From positions 1-41,990 of the forward strand of contig JAEEIT010000123.1 of assembly GCA_016281535.1 (NCBI GenBank): a DNA stretch of 41,990 nt, read 5' to 3'. This DNA comes from Clostridia bacterium. Its GTDB lineage: Bacteria; Bacillota; Clostridia; Saccharofermentanales; Saccharofermentanaceae. Numbering within the stretch: position 1 is the stretch's first letter; each line of letters opens with the position of its first letter. Below the pieces are notes generated by a model. That model did not search any database. It saw nothing but the letters and a program-made list of their open reading frames with translations, and was not told the origin of the DNA. Made by a program: the position numbers and the translations under genes. Below, piece by piece: positions 1 through 10,330 of this stretch.

Positions 1-43
1 CGATCACAAGAAGATCACAGATTCTCCCATCTTCATGGCTCAT
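1..43 (-). CDS. start of an unidentified gene, cut by window edge
   Basis: An open frame starts at an ATG whose last bases form an ATGA overlap with the TGA stop of the CYTH gene, with AGG-type purines about 7 bases upstream, and stays open to the window edge. Only 14 residues are visible (MSHEDGRICDLLVI), too few to assign a family. The overlap suggests translational coupling, so this would be the last visible gene of the Gld-type operon. A competing ATG nearby in another frame stops after a few codons. Confidence 0.4.
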   Translation of the reverse strand, partial: MSHEDGRICDLLVI

Positions 44-714
44 ACTCTTTCCTCATTCATAAGCAGAAGACATCTTGCATATTTCGACAGGCTTCCTCCC
101 CGGCAAGGGAATCTGCTCGTAATGATCGTTCCGAGAGTCTCGACGTCTTCCGTCTTCCCGGCGATCAGTTCGATTTCCATCTCACAGATCGGAAGGCTTC
201 TCCCGTTTCCTTGGCATTCCCCCACATCGAAACAGACTTCCATTTGGCTTTCACGGAACTGCACCACAAGGATTCGTCTCGTGAATACAGTACTGCAGAC
301 GATCTGAAGCCTCTTTCCCATGATTGGACGAAGAGTCATCTCCAGAAGATCGATCGGATCTTCTCCGGACGACGCTTCAGAAAGGAAACGCTCCGGATCG
401 AATTCCGCACTGTCACTTGGCACATTCCACTCGCAGCGGCTCGACAAACCGGCACGGACCTCCTCCGTCATCTCTCCTTCCAGAACTACAGGAGATGTTT
501 TGACCGTATGGATATAGTTCTGCCTGTTTACATGACGGACCCGAAGAGATGTCCGACTCTTATGAAGGACACGTGCCTCCGTATCGAGATAGTCATTCTC
601 ATATTCTTCCGTCTTCTCTTCCAGAACAGTAAACAGCTCGCGAAGGGCATTCGAGGCAAAACAGGAATCCAGCTCTTCTTCAGAAGGAAAGGCTAACTTG
701 AGTTCCGTCTCCAT
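40..714 (-). CDS. CYTH domain (triphosphate tunnel metalloenzyme) protein
   Basis: 224 residues. The N-terminus carries the CYTH signature ExExK (residues 2-6, ETELK), followed by alternating charged strands (RVRHVNRQNY, HTVKTS, EGEMTEEV, CEMEIELIAG) and a C-terminal SLSKYARCLLL segment, the usual ending of stand-alone CYTH proteins. These enzymes form an eight-stranded tunnel that binds metal and triphosphate and usually hydrolyse inorganic triphosphate or nucleoside triphosphates; the substrate here is unknown. The start has AGGAGG 7 bases upstream. It lies 19 bases downstream of the DUF5711-like gene and is probably co-transcribed with the exporter genes, an association without an obvious functional reason. 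Confidence 0.8.
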   Translation of the reverse strand: METELKLAFPSEEELDSCFASNALRELFTVLEEKTEEYENDYLDTEARVLHKSRTSLRVRHVNRQNYIHTVKTSPVVLEGEMTEEVRAGLSSRCEWNVPSDSAEFDPERFLSEASSGEDPIDLLEMTLRPIMGKRLQIVCSTVFTRRILVVQFRESQMEVCFDVGECQGNGRSLPICEMEIELIAGKTEDVETLGTIITSRFPCRGGSLSKYARCLLLMNEERV

Positions 715-733
715 GAATCAACCTCCTAAGGGA

Positions 734-1972
734 TCAAAGGGCGATCTCACGAACACCGGCATTTGTGACGACACAAACATTCTTCGTGCCGAAGAATGAC
801 ACTCGCAAGACAGGCTCATCTACATTGATCGTAGAACTGATCCGGCAGGAAGAAAGATCGACAAGAAGGATCGTTTCATCCACGGCGATCAGCGCCTTTG
901 ACCCGGAAACCGCGAAACTCAGGACCTCATTTCCAAGCGCAACATCACCGATTTTACTTCCATTAGACCGGAAGGTAGAAAGCTGCAACGGCTGGTCGAT
1001 GCCGTCCGAATAAATAACTGCATATCCTCCGTCGTAAGAGAAAATACTGGTTACGCAGTCAAATGGCGGCTGAACCAGTTCACAAGTACCATTTCCGACC
1101 ACCGCTACATCACTGATTCCTGCCACAGCCACCTTATCAGACCCCATGTAGGCCAGAAGCGGCATGACATCAAAGACGACGGGAGAATAGAATGCAAATT
1201 CAGAAGGACGTGCAGTCGTCCGGTCCTTCGGGATGGAGAATTGCTTCACATGTGGAATCATCTGGGATCCATCCGTATCCACCAAAGAAATGCTGAGTGT
1301 ACTCTCATCCGGCGCGAACGCCAGCGAAAGAGGATAACCGGATTCATAGGATGACCACTTCGCCAGGAACGTTCCGTCCTTTTCCATCATATAGACGCAG
1401 CCGAACGAATCCCCTTCATCAATGATCAACGCGGAAAGCCCGGACGGAGCCAGCGCGAAACCACCGATCTTACCGGTCATGTGCGATTTAAAGACAAGCC
1501 CGTTTTCAGAGAACAGGGCGCAAAGGAAACCTTCCGTATCGGCAACCATAGCATAAGGACCACACTGGATACAGACAGGACTGCTCATCTCGAGATCCTC
1601 GCCGAATACTTCATTTCCGGAAATAGACAGATACGCCACACGTTTCGTCGTCACTTTAAGAAGACCATTCTGAAACGGATACAGCTGCTGTGCTTCCGTA
1701 TATTCACAGTCAAATCCGGCAATTGCGGACAGACGCAGCTGTTCTCTTACACCCTTCTTCGCATCGAAATGATTACGGATCATATAAACAAGAATAATCG
1801 TGACAGCCGCAAGCAGAACACAAAGAATGACCAGGAACGGTGTAGCATACCGCTGGCTTATCTTTACCTTTGTGTCTTTCTGCAGAACCGTCTCCTCATT
1901 CACCTCAGGTTTCTTCCTGTTCTGAACCGGACGCTGCCTGTTCTCGTCGTTTCTGTTTATATTTTCCGGCAT
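734..1972 (-). CDS. membrane-anchored beta-propeller-like protein, DUF5711-like
   Basis: 412 residues. A charged, disordered 40-residue N-terminus precedes one membrane span (about 44-65) and a long extracytoplasmic part built of repeating short beta segments (for example GFALAPSGLSALIID, LSLAFAPDESTLSISLVD, SFAVSGSKALIAVDE), which reads like WD/PQQ-type propeller blades. This matches my memory of DUF5711 proteins of Clostridia, whose function is unknown. It sits 14 bases after the DUF4340 gene and 19 before the CYTH gene, within one operon with the ABC exporter, so an extracytoplasmic accessory role is possible but only inferred. Confidence 0.65.
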   Translation of the reverse strand: MPENINRNDENRQRPVQNRKKPEVNEETVLQKDTKVKISQRYATPFLVILCVLLAAVTIILVYMIRNHFDAKKGVREQLRLSAIAGFDCEYTEAQQLYPFQNGLLKVTTKRVAYLSISGNEVFGEDLEMSSPVCIQCGPYAMVADTEGFLCALFSENGLVFKSHMTGKIGGFALAPSGLSALIIDEGDSFGCVYMMEKDGTFLAKWSSYESGYPLSLAFAPDESTLSISLVDTDGSQMIPHVKQFSIPKDRTTARPSEFAFYSPVVFDVMPLLAYMGSDKVAVAGISDVAVVGNGTCELVQPPFDCVTSIFSYDGGYAVIYSDGIDQPLQLSTFRSNGSKIGDVALGNEVLSFAVSGSKALIAVDETILLVDLSSCRISSTINVDEPVLRVSFFGTKNVCVVTNAGVREIAL

Positions 1973-1986
1973 ACGCTCAAACTTTC

Positions 1987-3465
1987 TTACGGTCTATTAT
2001 ACACATCATTCGTGTTCTTATTGTCGATCGCCTCATTGGCAAGAAGATATGCATCCCATACGCCGAACCCCGACATATTGTGACCGTTATCTTTATATAA
2101 TACGCTTCTATCTACAATAAATCCACTATAAGAGTCATTGAGGAAGCAATAGTATTCCGAATCTCCACATGGAACCAGCTTCAGGACTATACTCTCACTG
2201 TTGGTCTTCACCACCGAGATCGTCGCTTCCACATCGGCAAGTGCCGGCTTCACGTCATAGTCGACACGGCTGACAGGCATATTGAAGATCGATCCGAACA
2301 GCAAAAGCCCGTAGCAGTCGCCCTCAGATGTGTACACCTTTGCATTACGCTTATCAAGCGTGAAGACCGTATCATCAAGAGCAAAATCAGTTCCCATCAT
2401 GATCTCGATCGTAAAGGTCTTCTCCTTCATCGTCACATTTACCGAACGGACATCATTTAGATACCCGTGGATCACATACGAATCGATCATATCAAATGGT
2501 GAACGGTTCAGCCCCGGAAGAACACCCGGATTGACACAGAAAGTATAGGGGTTATTCGAGCTGTATCCATAGTAATAGCCGCCGAATTCAGCAGAAAGAT
2601 ACAGTTTGACCTCTTCTCCGTTCTTCATCCTGATCGTAAAAGTATACTCCGGATCATCCAATCCGTAAGATGCGTAATCCTCCTGCGAAATCGGAATATA
2701 CTGAGCCACATTCAGATTCAGAATCGTATTTCCTAATGAGATCAGTTCACTGTTCGGTTCTCTTTCCATCGGATAGGTCACCTTATAACGCTGTTCAAGG
2801 AAATACCCGTTATCATAGTCCTCCAGAAATACAAGCGTCCATGCATCCCCGTTCGATTTTCTGTAAAAATCGATCTTGTCCACATCGGTACGGTTCAGAT
2901 TCAGGACCATACGGCTGATATACGTCTCGAAATCAGAAGAGACACGCTTGTACATGGAATACTCCGCCATCATAACATGTGTCTGTCCCGCTTCACAGAT
3001 ATACACGCTATTTCTATTCGAATTCAGATTTCCGACCAGAAGAGTCTTCTGCGTGCCATCAGAGAGCGCAACAGTAACAGTATACTGTGCCGGTGAAAGG
3101 CCATAACTTCCAAGCTCTGAAGAAGAAACATCAAATTGGTTTCCCAGAGACACCGTCGTGACATGGTACAGAAGATCAAAGATCTCAGAAGATTCCAGCT
3201 GTCCCGAAATGAAATCCTTACCATCATGGGAAGCGGATTCCACCCCACTCGTTGTACCGAACCGGAATACAGTCTCCTCACCACTGCTTTCCTTGATGGA
3301 CAGCATACGGACATTCTCTGTTGCACAGAGTGTAAAAGTATTGTTCTCCTCTTCCTCTCTCAGGCGCTTACGATCGACACACCGGGATACCAGCACCACG
3401 ATCAATGCCACAAGCAGAACAAGAAGTATAGCAGAAAGAAAGCCGATCTTGCGAAGGTTCTTCAT
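1987..3465 (-). CDS. DUF4340 domain-containing anchored protein
   Basis: About 492 residues with one N-terminal membrane span (about 6-28, rich in L/V/I) and a long extracytoplasmic region in two similar halves, each with the 'LxxYGLxxPxYTVTV' type segment (SSELGSYGLSPAQYTVTVAL and DYASYGLDDPEYTFTIRM). That repeat is typical of DUF4340, which regularly sits beside GldF/GldG-type ABC genes. The ATG at 3465 is chosen over one 45 bases upstream because it has GGAGG just upstream and does not overlap the preceding gene; the spacing of 4 bases is short. Likely a subunit or partner of the exporter encoded upstream; substrate unknown. Confidence 0.75.
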   Translation of the reverse strand: MKNLRKIGFLSAILLVLLVALIVVLVSRCVDRKRLREEEENNTFTLCATENVRMLSIKESSGEETVFRFGTTSGVESASHDGKDFISGQLESSEIFDLLYHVTTVSLGNQFDVSSSELGSYGLSPAQYTVTVALSDGTQKTLLVGNLNSNRNSVYICEAGQTHVMMAEYSMYKRVSSDFETYISRMVLNLNRTDVDKIDFYRKSNGDAWTLVFLEDYDNGYFLEQRYKVTYPMEREPNSELISLGNTILNLNVAQYIPISQEDYASYGLDDPEYTFTIRMKNGEEVKLYLSAEFGGYYYGYSSNNPYTFCVNPGVLPGLNRSPFDMIDSYVIHGYLNDVRSVNVTMKEKTFTIEIMMGTDFALDDTVFTLDKRNAKVYTSEGDCYGLLLFGSIFNMPVSRVDYDVKPALADVEATISVVKTNSESIVLKLVPCGDSEYYCFLNDSYSGFIVDRSVLYKDNGHNMSGFGVWDAYLLANEAIDNKNTNDVYNRP

Positions 3466-3475
3466 ACAGCCTCCA

Positions 3476-4990
3476 TCACAAATGACGTCTTCTGCGATAG
3501 ATGTAGACACCGCAGATCAGCGTTCCGAGAGGAATGACCGTCATGACGACGATAGACCACATCGTCGCCGATGAAGACGACAGTGGCTTATTAAGAATAT
3601 AACTAGGCACCGTTTTCGAAGGCACAAGAACCGAGTTCGGAATCGGACAGATATCCTGAAGCATGGTCTTCATAAAGACAGCATTATTATTCTCCAGCGT
3701 ATTATCCAGATAATACGCATCCGAAGTAAACGTGGCAGTCGATATCACGATCAGGCAGGATGGCTCATTCTTCGAAGTATCCACGCTCTGAAGCACGATC
3801 GGATAGGTTCCGGAAGAAGCCGATGCGTCTACAGATTGATCCGCCATGTCAACAGAAGCAATACTCGAAGTAACAACCAGCGGAGAAACATAAACATTTT
3901 CCGGAAGATCCGGCTCGATCCTTAAGAAACGGCAGGATTCCACAGAATACGTCGCCGGAACGGAGATATACGACGCATAGGAGGAGTCCGCCACAGCAAT
4001 CGAAGAATACGGATCGTCGGGCGTATACAGGTAATTGATATCATTCTCATGAATCGTTCCGCTTTCAAGTGTGATCCCCATTTTCTGCGTCACTTCATTC
4101 AGATTGGTATACTGAACATTCTTGTTCTTATCATAATTGATAGACAGAAGGACTTTACCGGAATTATCCAGATAAGACTTGATCAGTTCTTTCTCTGTAA
4201 GCGAAAGATCTGTCGTCGGCTCCATGATCACCAGAAGCTCACAGTCATCCGGAATCTTTGCGGTCTCACCCTTGAGGATCAGATCAGAACTGGCAAATCC
4301 GAGGGTCTTCAGAATAATATCCATAGATGCATGCCCCAGAAGGTCATGTCCCTGCAGGAAATAGGCGTGCAGCTGACGGTCTGAAGTGACATATACGATA
4401 TCTCCGGTGAAAATCTGTTCAATATAATTCGTGATCGGCATCAGAAGGCCGTAATACTGGTATACATTCGTATCATATTTGAAGCAGGAATACGGATCCT
4501 CACTGACCAGGATATCACCACAGCGGATCACATAAGTATACTTCTGAAGGTTATAGATTCCGTCAGGATCCAATCTGGAGATAATAAACGGATCCACATC
4601 CGGATCGATATACTTCAGATCGATCTTCCCACCGGCTTTCGACTCATAGTCATCCAGGATCGGCAGAAAGTAGTCTCGCCATTCAAATGAAGTATCGTTC
4701 TTATCGAACAGTCCGATGATCTCCACCTGCTTATCCAGATTCTTTATATACGTTTTGGACAGTGGCGTAATCGTATTGGACTGCACCGACGAAGTATCGA
4801 ATGTCAGCGTATCATCCAGCGTGAGAGAAAGCAGAATATTCGCCACGATACAGATCGCGATGACCAGAACGACAGAAATGATCGACATGGAACGAAGGGA
4901 TTTGAACCGGCTATCTGTCCTTACCTTCACCTTCGCCTGTTTTACGGTCTTCTCCCGAAGGATACTTTCAGTTGCGGTTTTCTTAGCCAT
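3476..4990 (-). CDS. GldG-like ABC transporter auxiliary protein
   Basis: 504 residues. A basic N-terminus, a membrane span at about 36-57, a large extracytoplasmic domain and a second span near the C-terminus (about 478-498) followed by RRRR. The domain starts with the pattern of the ABC_transp_aux/GldG family: a threonine/serine-rich opening, 'ITPLSKTYIKNLDKQVEIIG', then a 'DYFLPILDDYESKAGGKIDL' helix and a GATase-like fold containing QGHDLLGHAS. In gliding bacteroidetes GldG works with GldA and GldF; in Clostridia the homologous set is an ABC exporter of unknown substrate. It lies 16 bases after the permease gene. The 'Gld' name indicates family resemblance only. Confidence 0.8.
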   Translation of the reverse strand: MAKKTATESILREKTVKQAKVKVRTDSRFKSLRSMSIISVVLVIAICIVANILLSLTLDDTLTFDTSSVQSNTITPLSKTYIKNLDKQVEIIGLFDKNDTSFEWRDYFLPILDDYESKAGGKIDLKYIDPDVDPFIISRLDPDGIYNLQKYTYVIRCGDILVSEDPYSCFKYDTNVYQYYGLLMPITNYIEQIFTGDIVYVTSDRQLHAYFLQGHDLLGHASMDIILKTLGFASSDLILKGETAKIPDDCELLVIMEPTTDLSLTEKELIKSYLDNSGKVLLSINYDKNKNVQYTNLNEVTQKMGITLESGTIHENDINYLYTPDDPYSSIAVADSSYASYISVPATYSVESCRFLRIEPDLPENVYVSPLVVTSSIASVDMADQSVDASASSGTYPIVLQSVDTSKNEPSCLIVISTATFTSDAYYLDNTLENNNAVFMKTMLQDICPIPNSVLVPSKTVPSYILNKPLSSSSATMWSIVVMTVIPLGTLICGVYIYRRRRHL

Positions 4991-5006
4991 ACCGGTATCC
5001 TCCTTC

Positions 5007-5789
5007 TTAAGACTGACTCCAGCGCTTCTTCTCGAGAACGCGGAAAGTGATATAGATAAAGACAGCAGCGAAGCTCAGACAGAAAATGAGCGGCACGATC
5101 TTGAAAACATCGGAAGTATAGCATTTCGTCCGTTCATAGGGATCGAACCAGGCGATCGCAGACCGAATATTCTCGCCAATCGAATAGATAGTCGAATCCG
5201 ATAAAGAGAAGAGTTTCGTGAACTTAAGGAAAGCTTTGACTATACCCGCAATCGAAGATGCGATCTGAGACAACATACTGAGGAAGAGCATGATCACGAA
5301 GCAGAATACTGCAGACATGATCTGGTTCTCGGTAAGAGCCGAGGCCAGCATTCCGATTGAGATAAAGAGCGCCGCCAATACCAGATATCCGAAGATCGCC
5401 CCCCATGTCGCGGAACTGACATATCCGGAAAGGATCACCGTAATGATCATATGAAACAGGATGCTGACCAGCATCAGAGCCTGAAGTGCGAGAGCCGCTA
5501 AGAATTTTCCGATTACGGCAACTTTAATGGAAAACGGCATTGTATAAAGAAGCACATCCGTGCCGTTTCTCTTCTCCTCTGCAAACAGACGCATCGTAAT
5601 AATCGGAATAAGAATAATAAAGAAAGACCGGAGATAGGCAACTTCCGCAGAGACATTCACGTAGGAAATACTGGAAGTGAGCATACTCGAATAATAATAC
5701 CCTCCGATCACACTAATAAGACAGATCGCGATCCAGCCGACAGGGGTTCTGAAATAGGAAAGAAATTCACGTTTAAAAACTGCAAACAT
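5007..5789 (-). CDS. ABC-2 type transporter permease, GldF-like
   Basis: 260 residues with about six membrane spans. It opens with FAVFKREFLSYFRTPVGWIA, the cytoplasmic entry helix typical of ABC-2 permeases that precedes the first span, and contains the 'RLFAEEKRNGTDVLLYTMPF' loop between spans 2 and 3, a hallmark of this family. It sits 11 bases downstream of the ATPase gene and 16 upstream of the GldG-like gene, so it is almost surely the membrane channel of the same transporter. Substrate not predictable from sequence. Confidence 0.88.
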   Translation of the reverse strand: MFAVFKREFLSYFRTPVGWIAICLISVIGGYYYSSMLTSSISYVNVSAEVAYLRSFFIILIPIITMRLFAEEKRNGTDVLLYTMPFSIKVAVIGKFLAALALQALMLVSILFHMIITVILSGYVSSATWGAIFGYLVLAALFISIGMLASALTENQIMSAVFCFVIMLFLSMLSQIASSIAGIVKAFLKFTKLFSLSDSTIYSIGENIRSAIAWFDPYERTKCYTSDVFKIVPLIFCLSFAAVFIYITFRVLEKKRWSQS

Positions 5790-5800
5790 ACTGATTCTCC

Positions 5801-6736
5801 TTACTTCTTCGGCGCAGTGATACTTGTAAACACATCTTCAAGAGAAGGCGCCATGGAACGGAATTCAATGATCGGGATATGAAGCTTCGCCATGGTAAAG
5901 AAGATGGATTTGCGGACATCCATTTCTCCGTTGGTCATAAGATCAAGCTGAAGATATCCGTTCTTATCCTGAAGGACCGTTACCGCGTTCACACCCGGAA
6001 TCGCACGCAGCGGCATCTGAACCGCAGATGCAGCCCCCTCTACCGTAACCAGATAGTGGGTATTCCCCTCCATCCTGGACGACAGTTCCATCGTAGGCGC
6101 GTCGGCCACGATCTTACCATGATTAATAATGATAATGCGGTCACATACAGCCTGCACTTCCGAAAGGATATGAGAACTGAAGATGATCGTGTGTCTCTTA
6201 GACAAAGAAGCAATCAATTTTCGGGTCTCAATGACCTGATTCGGGTCAAGACCGACCGTCGGTTCGTCAAGAATAATGACCTCAGGATTCCCGATCAGCG
6301 TCTGGGCGATTCCGACACGCTGACGATAGCCCTTAGAAAGATTATGAATAAGCCTTCCGGAAACATTTCCGATGTGGACCATCTGCATGATCTCCGCGAT
6401 ATGCTTCTTCTTGATTGCCTTGGGCACCTTCTTGAGTTCACTGACATACTCGAGATACTCGTATACCGTCATATCCAGGAACAGCGGCGGCAGCTCCGGC
6501 AGATATCCGACATTCTTCTTCGCCAGTTCCGGCTGCTCGAGGATATCGTATCCATTGATCGTGACTTTTCCGCTCGTGGCAGAAAGGAATCCGGTAATAA
6601 TATTCATAGTCGTCGTTTTACCGGCACCGTTCGGACCGAGAAGTCCCAGGATCTCACCCTGGTTCACCGTAAAAGAGATGCCTCCGAGCGCTCTTTTGTC
6701 GCCGTAAAACTTCACAAGATTAGAGACTTCAATCAT
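5801..6736 (-). CDS. ABC transporter ATP-binding protein, GldA-like
   Basis: 311 residues. Walker A GPNGAGKTT (about 34-42), Q-loop LPELPPLFLDMTVYEYL, signature LSKGYRQRVGIAQTL, Walker B VIILDEPTVGLDP and switch histidine in IIFSSHIL are all present, so it is an intact ATPase of the ABC-2 exporter type. About 90 residues after the ATPase core form the usual C-terminal extension ending 'SLEDVFTSIT'. The start has GGAGG 8 bases upstream. First gene of the exporter operon; a weak promoter candidate lies just upstream. Confidence 0.92.
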   Translation of the reverse strand: MIEVSNLVKFYGDKRALGGISFTVNQGEILGLLGPNGAGKTTTMNIITGFLSATSGKVTINGYDILEQPELAKKNVGYLPELPPLFLDMTVYEYLEYVSELKKVPKAIKKKHIAEIMQMVHIGNVSGRLIHNLSKGYRQRVGIAQTLIGNPEVIILDEPTVGLDPNQVIETRKLIASLSKRHTIIFSSHILSEVQAVCDRIIIINHGKIVADAPTMELSSRMEGNTHYLVTVEGAASAVQMPLRAIPGVNAVTVLQDKNGYLQLDLMTNGEMDVRKSIFFTMAKLHIPIIEFRSMAPSLEDVFTSITAPKK

Positions 6737-6768
6737 TCACATGCCCTCCGAATCAATTCGCGATGATT

Positions 6769-6797
6769 ATTTTACCGCAAAAAACAGAATCCTTAAA
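6769..6797 (-). promoter_or_regulatory. candidate promoter of the Gld-type operon
   Basis: On the minus strand TTTAAG, 17 bases, TAAAAT: a good -10 (5 of 6) but weak -35 (3 of 6). It lies about 30 bases upstream of the ATPase start codon. Confidence 0.4.
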
Positions 6798-6832
6798 CCC
6801 TTTCGTCCCATCAAGAAAAATAAACACAGTAA

Positions 6833-7576
6833 CTAAGACAGAAGCGCAGAGAAAACATGTCGGCCGGAAACCGCTTCGAAACCATCGACCTGCATCTTCC
6901 CTTCCTTAGGGATACTGTAAAGATGCACTTCTTCTCCGGGATGAACCTCTGACGAATAGTTGATCGTAAGCTCCGTAACCGGCTCTTCATGGGAATGAAC
7001 GGAATAGTAGGCATCCGTACTCCACGCCAGATATCTCGTGTTATTGACATGCATATTCCTGTCGATCTCACTGTAGTCCGCATATCTTGTAAGCTTGTGT
7101 AGACCGGCTCTTTCTTCTTCCGAAGTCGGGAAAAGCTTCTCAGCTTTACGGTCTGAGGGCTCATAGCTGGCATATACTTCCATGCCGGGAATCGATTGAG
7201 GTCGCATCGGGCGATGATCACCCTGATGAGCAACCAGCCAGACAGACGTCGCCTTTCCGATCCGGTTCATATCCTGATCGAAAATATCAAAATCACGATT
7301 AAAAAGCACTTTATCGAATCCGCACGACCAGGTCTTAATGTAGATGACATCTTTCCATTTCGGGATCTTCTCCATAGCTACCTTCATACGAAGCAGCAGC
7401 CAGCATGCCGGAATCTTATCCATTACATCGGCTCCGAATCCATTATGGTCCGCATCCAGGCAGGCTGCTTCCTGAAGCATGGCAAACAGCGAATGATAGA
7501 AAAGACGGTCATGGATATCGGTCTGCGGTCCGATGATCGTAAATTGAAACAGGTTCTTCTCGGGCAAATACTGCAT
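6833..7576 (-). CDS. acyl-ACP thioesterase (FatA-like)
   Basis: 247 residues forming a double hot-dog thioesterase. The second half has the family motif DRNMHVNNTRYL (about 172-183), with the Asn and His used in catalysis; the first half has the entry helix LFAMLQEAACLDADHNGFG and the WLLLRMKVAMEKIPKW strand typical of bacterial FatA/FatB-like enzymes. It would release free fatty acids from acyl-ACP in the cytoplasm. It starts one base after the stop of the upstream small membrane protein, so the two are co-transcribed. Length matches bacterial members of the family. Confidence 0.88.
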   Translation of the reverse strand: MQYLPEKNLFQFTIIGPQTDIHDRLFYHSLFAMLQEAACLDADHNGFGADVMDKIPACWLLLRMKVAMEKIPKWKDVIYIKTWSCGFDKVLFNRDFDIFDQDMNRIGKATSVWLVAHQGDHRPMRPQSIPGMEVYASYEPSDRKAEKLFPTSEEERAGLHKLTRYADYSEIDRNMHVNNTRYLAWSTDAYYSVHSHEEPVTELTINYSSEVHPGEEVHLYSIPKEGKMQVDGFEAVSGRHVFSALLS

Positions 7577-7577
7577 C

Positions 7578-8153
7578 TTAGGACTCTTCCTTACCTTTTA
7601 CTTTCGCCGCCGGACGATACATGGTATTTCTCGGATTCAGCCGGAAAAAGATATTCAGCATCTTCTCATCCGGTTCGATAAACAGAATCACCTTCTGCTT
7701 TCCGATCTTCGTGGAGATATACCATTCTTCAGACGGGTTATCTCCGGAAACACAATAACCATGCACGGTATCGCCTTTATCGAATTCAGAGAGCGGATGT
7801 CTGGAGTCATCTTTCTTCGCAACCATTTCGAACTGCCGGATCGAACCGGAGTAGAGCTGCGAACGGCGGGATTTCGCACGTATAACATCAATGGAAAAAT
7901 CATCATTTACAATACTGTACTCATATTCTTTCTCCATTCCGGTGATAAAGTAATAACAGGCAAATGCTATTCCGAAGGCAATGGCACCGGACAGAAGGAA
8001 AAGGTACGTGATTCCGAAAAGAAGCGGAAGAACGATAACGAAAGCGATGCCGATCACCGCGAGAATGATCAGAAGCACCTTACAGATCTTCTCTTTCGTT
8101 GTGATCTTCTTCTTGACGATACGCTCGGTTACCGAATCATTGTATAATTGCAT
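7578..8153 (-). CDS. small membrane protein of unknown function (DUF6106-like)
   Basis: 191 residues. A short basic N-terminus (RIVKKKITTKEKI) leads into two adjacent membrane spans (about 25-68), followed by a cytoplasmic domain of beta strands (EYEYSIVNDDFSIDVI, EWYISTKIGKQKVILFIEP) and a basic tail. It resembles the DUF6106 type of small Firmicutes membrane proteins, but that is from memory. The start has AGGAGA 8 bases upstream. The groEL terminator stands immediately upstream, so transcription comes either from read-through or from a promoter inside the groEL end; I see no clear promoter boxes in the 20 bases available. Confidence 0.6.
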   Translation of the reverse strand: MQLYNDSVTERIVKKKITTKEKICKVLLIILAVIGIAFVIVLPLLFGITYLFLLSGAIAFGIAFACYYFITGMEKEYEYSIVNDDFSIDVIRAKSRRSQLYSGSIRQFEMVAKKDDSRHPLSEFDKGDTVHGYCVSGDNPSEEWYISTKIGKQKVILFIEPDEKMLNIFFRLNPRNTMYRPAAKVKGKEES

Positions 8154-8170
8154 ATTTCATCTCTCCTAAC

Positions 8171-8206
8171 AAAAACAGGGGTCATGGCTTTCTGCCATGA
8201 CCCCTC
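8171..8206 (-). terminator. intrinsic terminator of groES-groEL
   Basis: A stem of 12 base pairs (arms 8177-8188 and 8194-8205, loop of 5) followed on the minus strand by GTTTTTGTT. It stands 24 bases after the groEL stop. Confidence 0.85.
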
Positions 8207-8229
8207 TATTTTATCAGAAATACTGACGA

Positions 8230-10162
<1,933 letters not shown>

Positions 10163-10181
10163 TCACCTCCAGTAAATTTGT

Positions 10182-10208
10182 TTAGCACTCATTAACGCCG
10201 AGTGCTAA
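10182..10208 (-). promoter_or_regulatory. CIRCE operator (HrcA binding site)
   Basis: A perfect inverted repeat TTAGCACTC, 9 bases, GAGTGCTAA, matching the CIRCE consensus. It sits between the promoter and groES. CIRCE is bound by the heat-shock repressor HrcA; hrcA itself is not in the window. Confidence 0.97.
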
Positions 10209-10220
10209 AAACCAATTACT

Positions 10221-10248
10221 ACTATACCATTTTGTTTTAAGATGTCAA
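10221..10248 (-). promoter_or_regulatory. sigma-A promoter of groES-groEL
   Basis: Minus strand TTGACA, 16 bases, TATAGT. The -10 box ends about 12 bases before the CIRCE element, so HrcA binding would cover the transcription start region. Confidence 0.85.
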
Positions 10249-10261
10249 TATCAAAGAAAGA

Positions 10262-10296
10262 CAAAAACAAAAAAGGAAGTGCATGCACTCCCTTTC
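10262..10296 (-). terminator. intrinsic terminator of the LCP gene
   Basis: A stem with arms AAGGAAGTGC and GCACTCCCTT (10273-10294) followed on the minus strand by a T-rich run (TTTTTTGTTTTTG). It lies about 35 bases after the LCP stop codon and separates it from groES. Confidence 0.85.
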
Positions 10297-10330
10297 TGTT
10301 TGCTATTCATTTTCATACAATGATACACAA

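Noticed and set aside
5879-6766. 295-codon plus-strand frame opposite the ABC ATPase
   Set aside because: Shadow of an intact ABC ATPase gene; composition is His/Arg-rich as expected for antisense.
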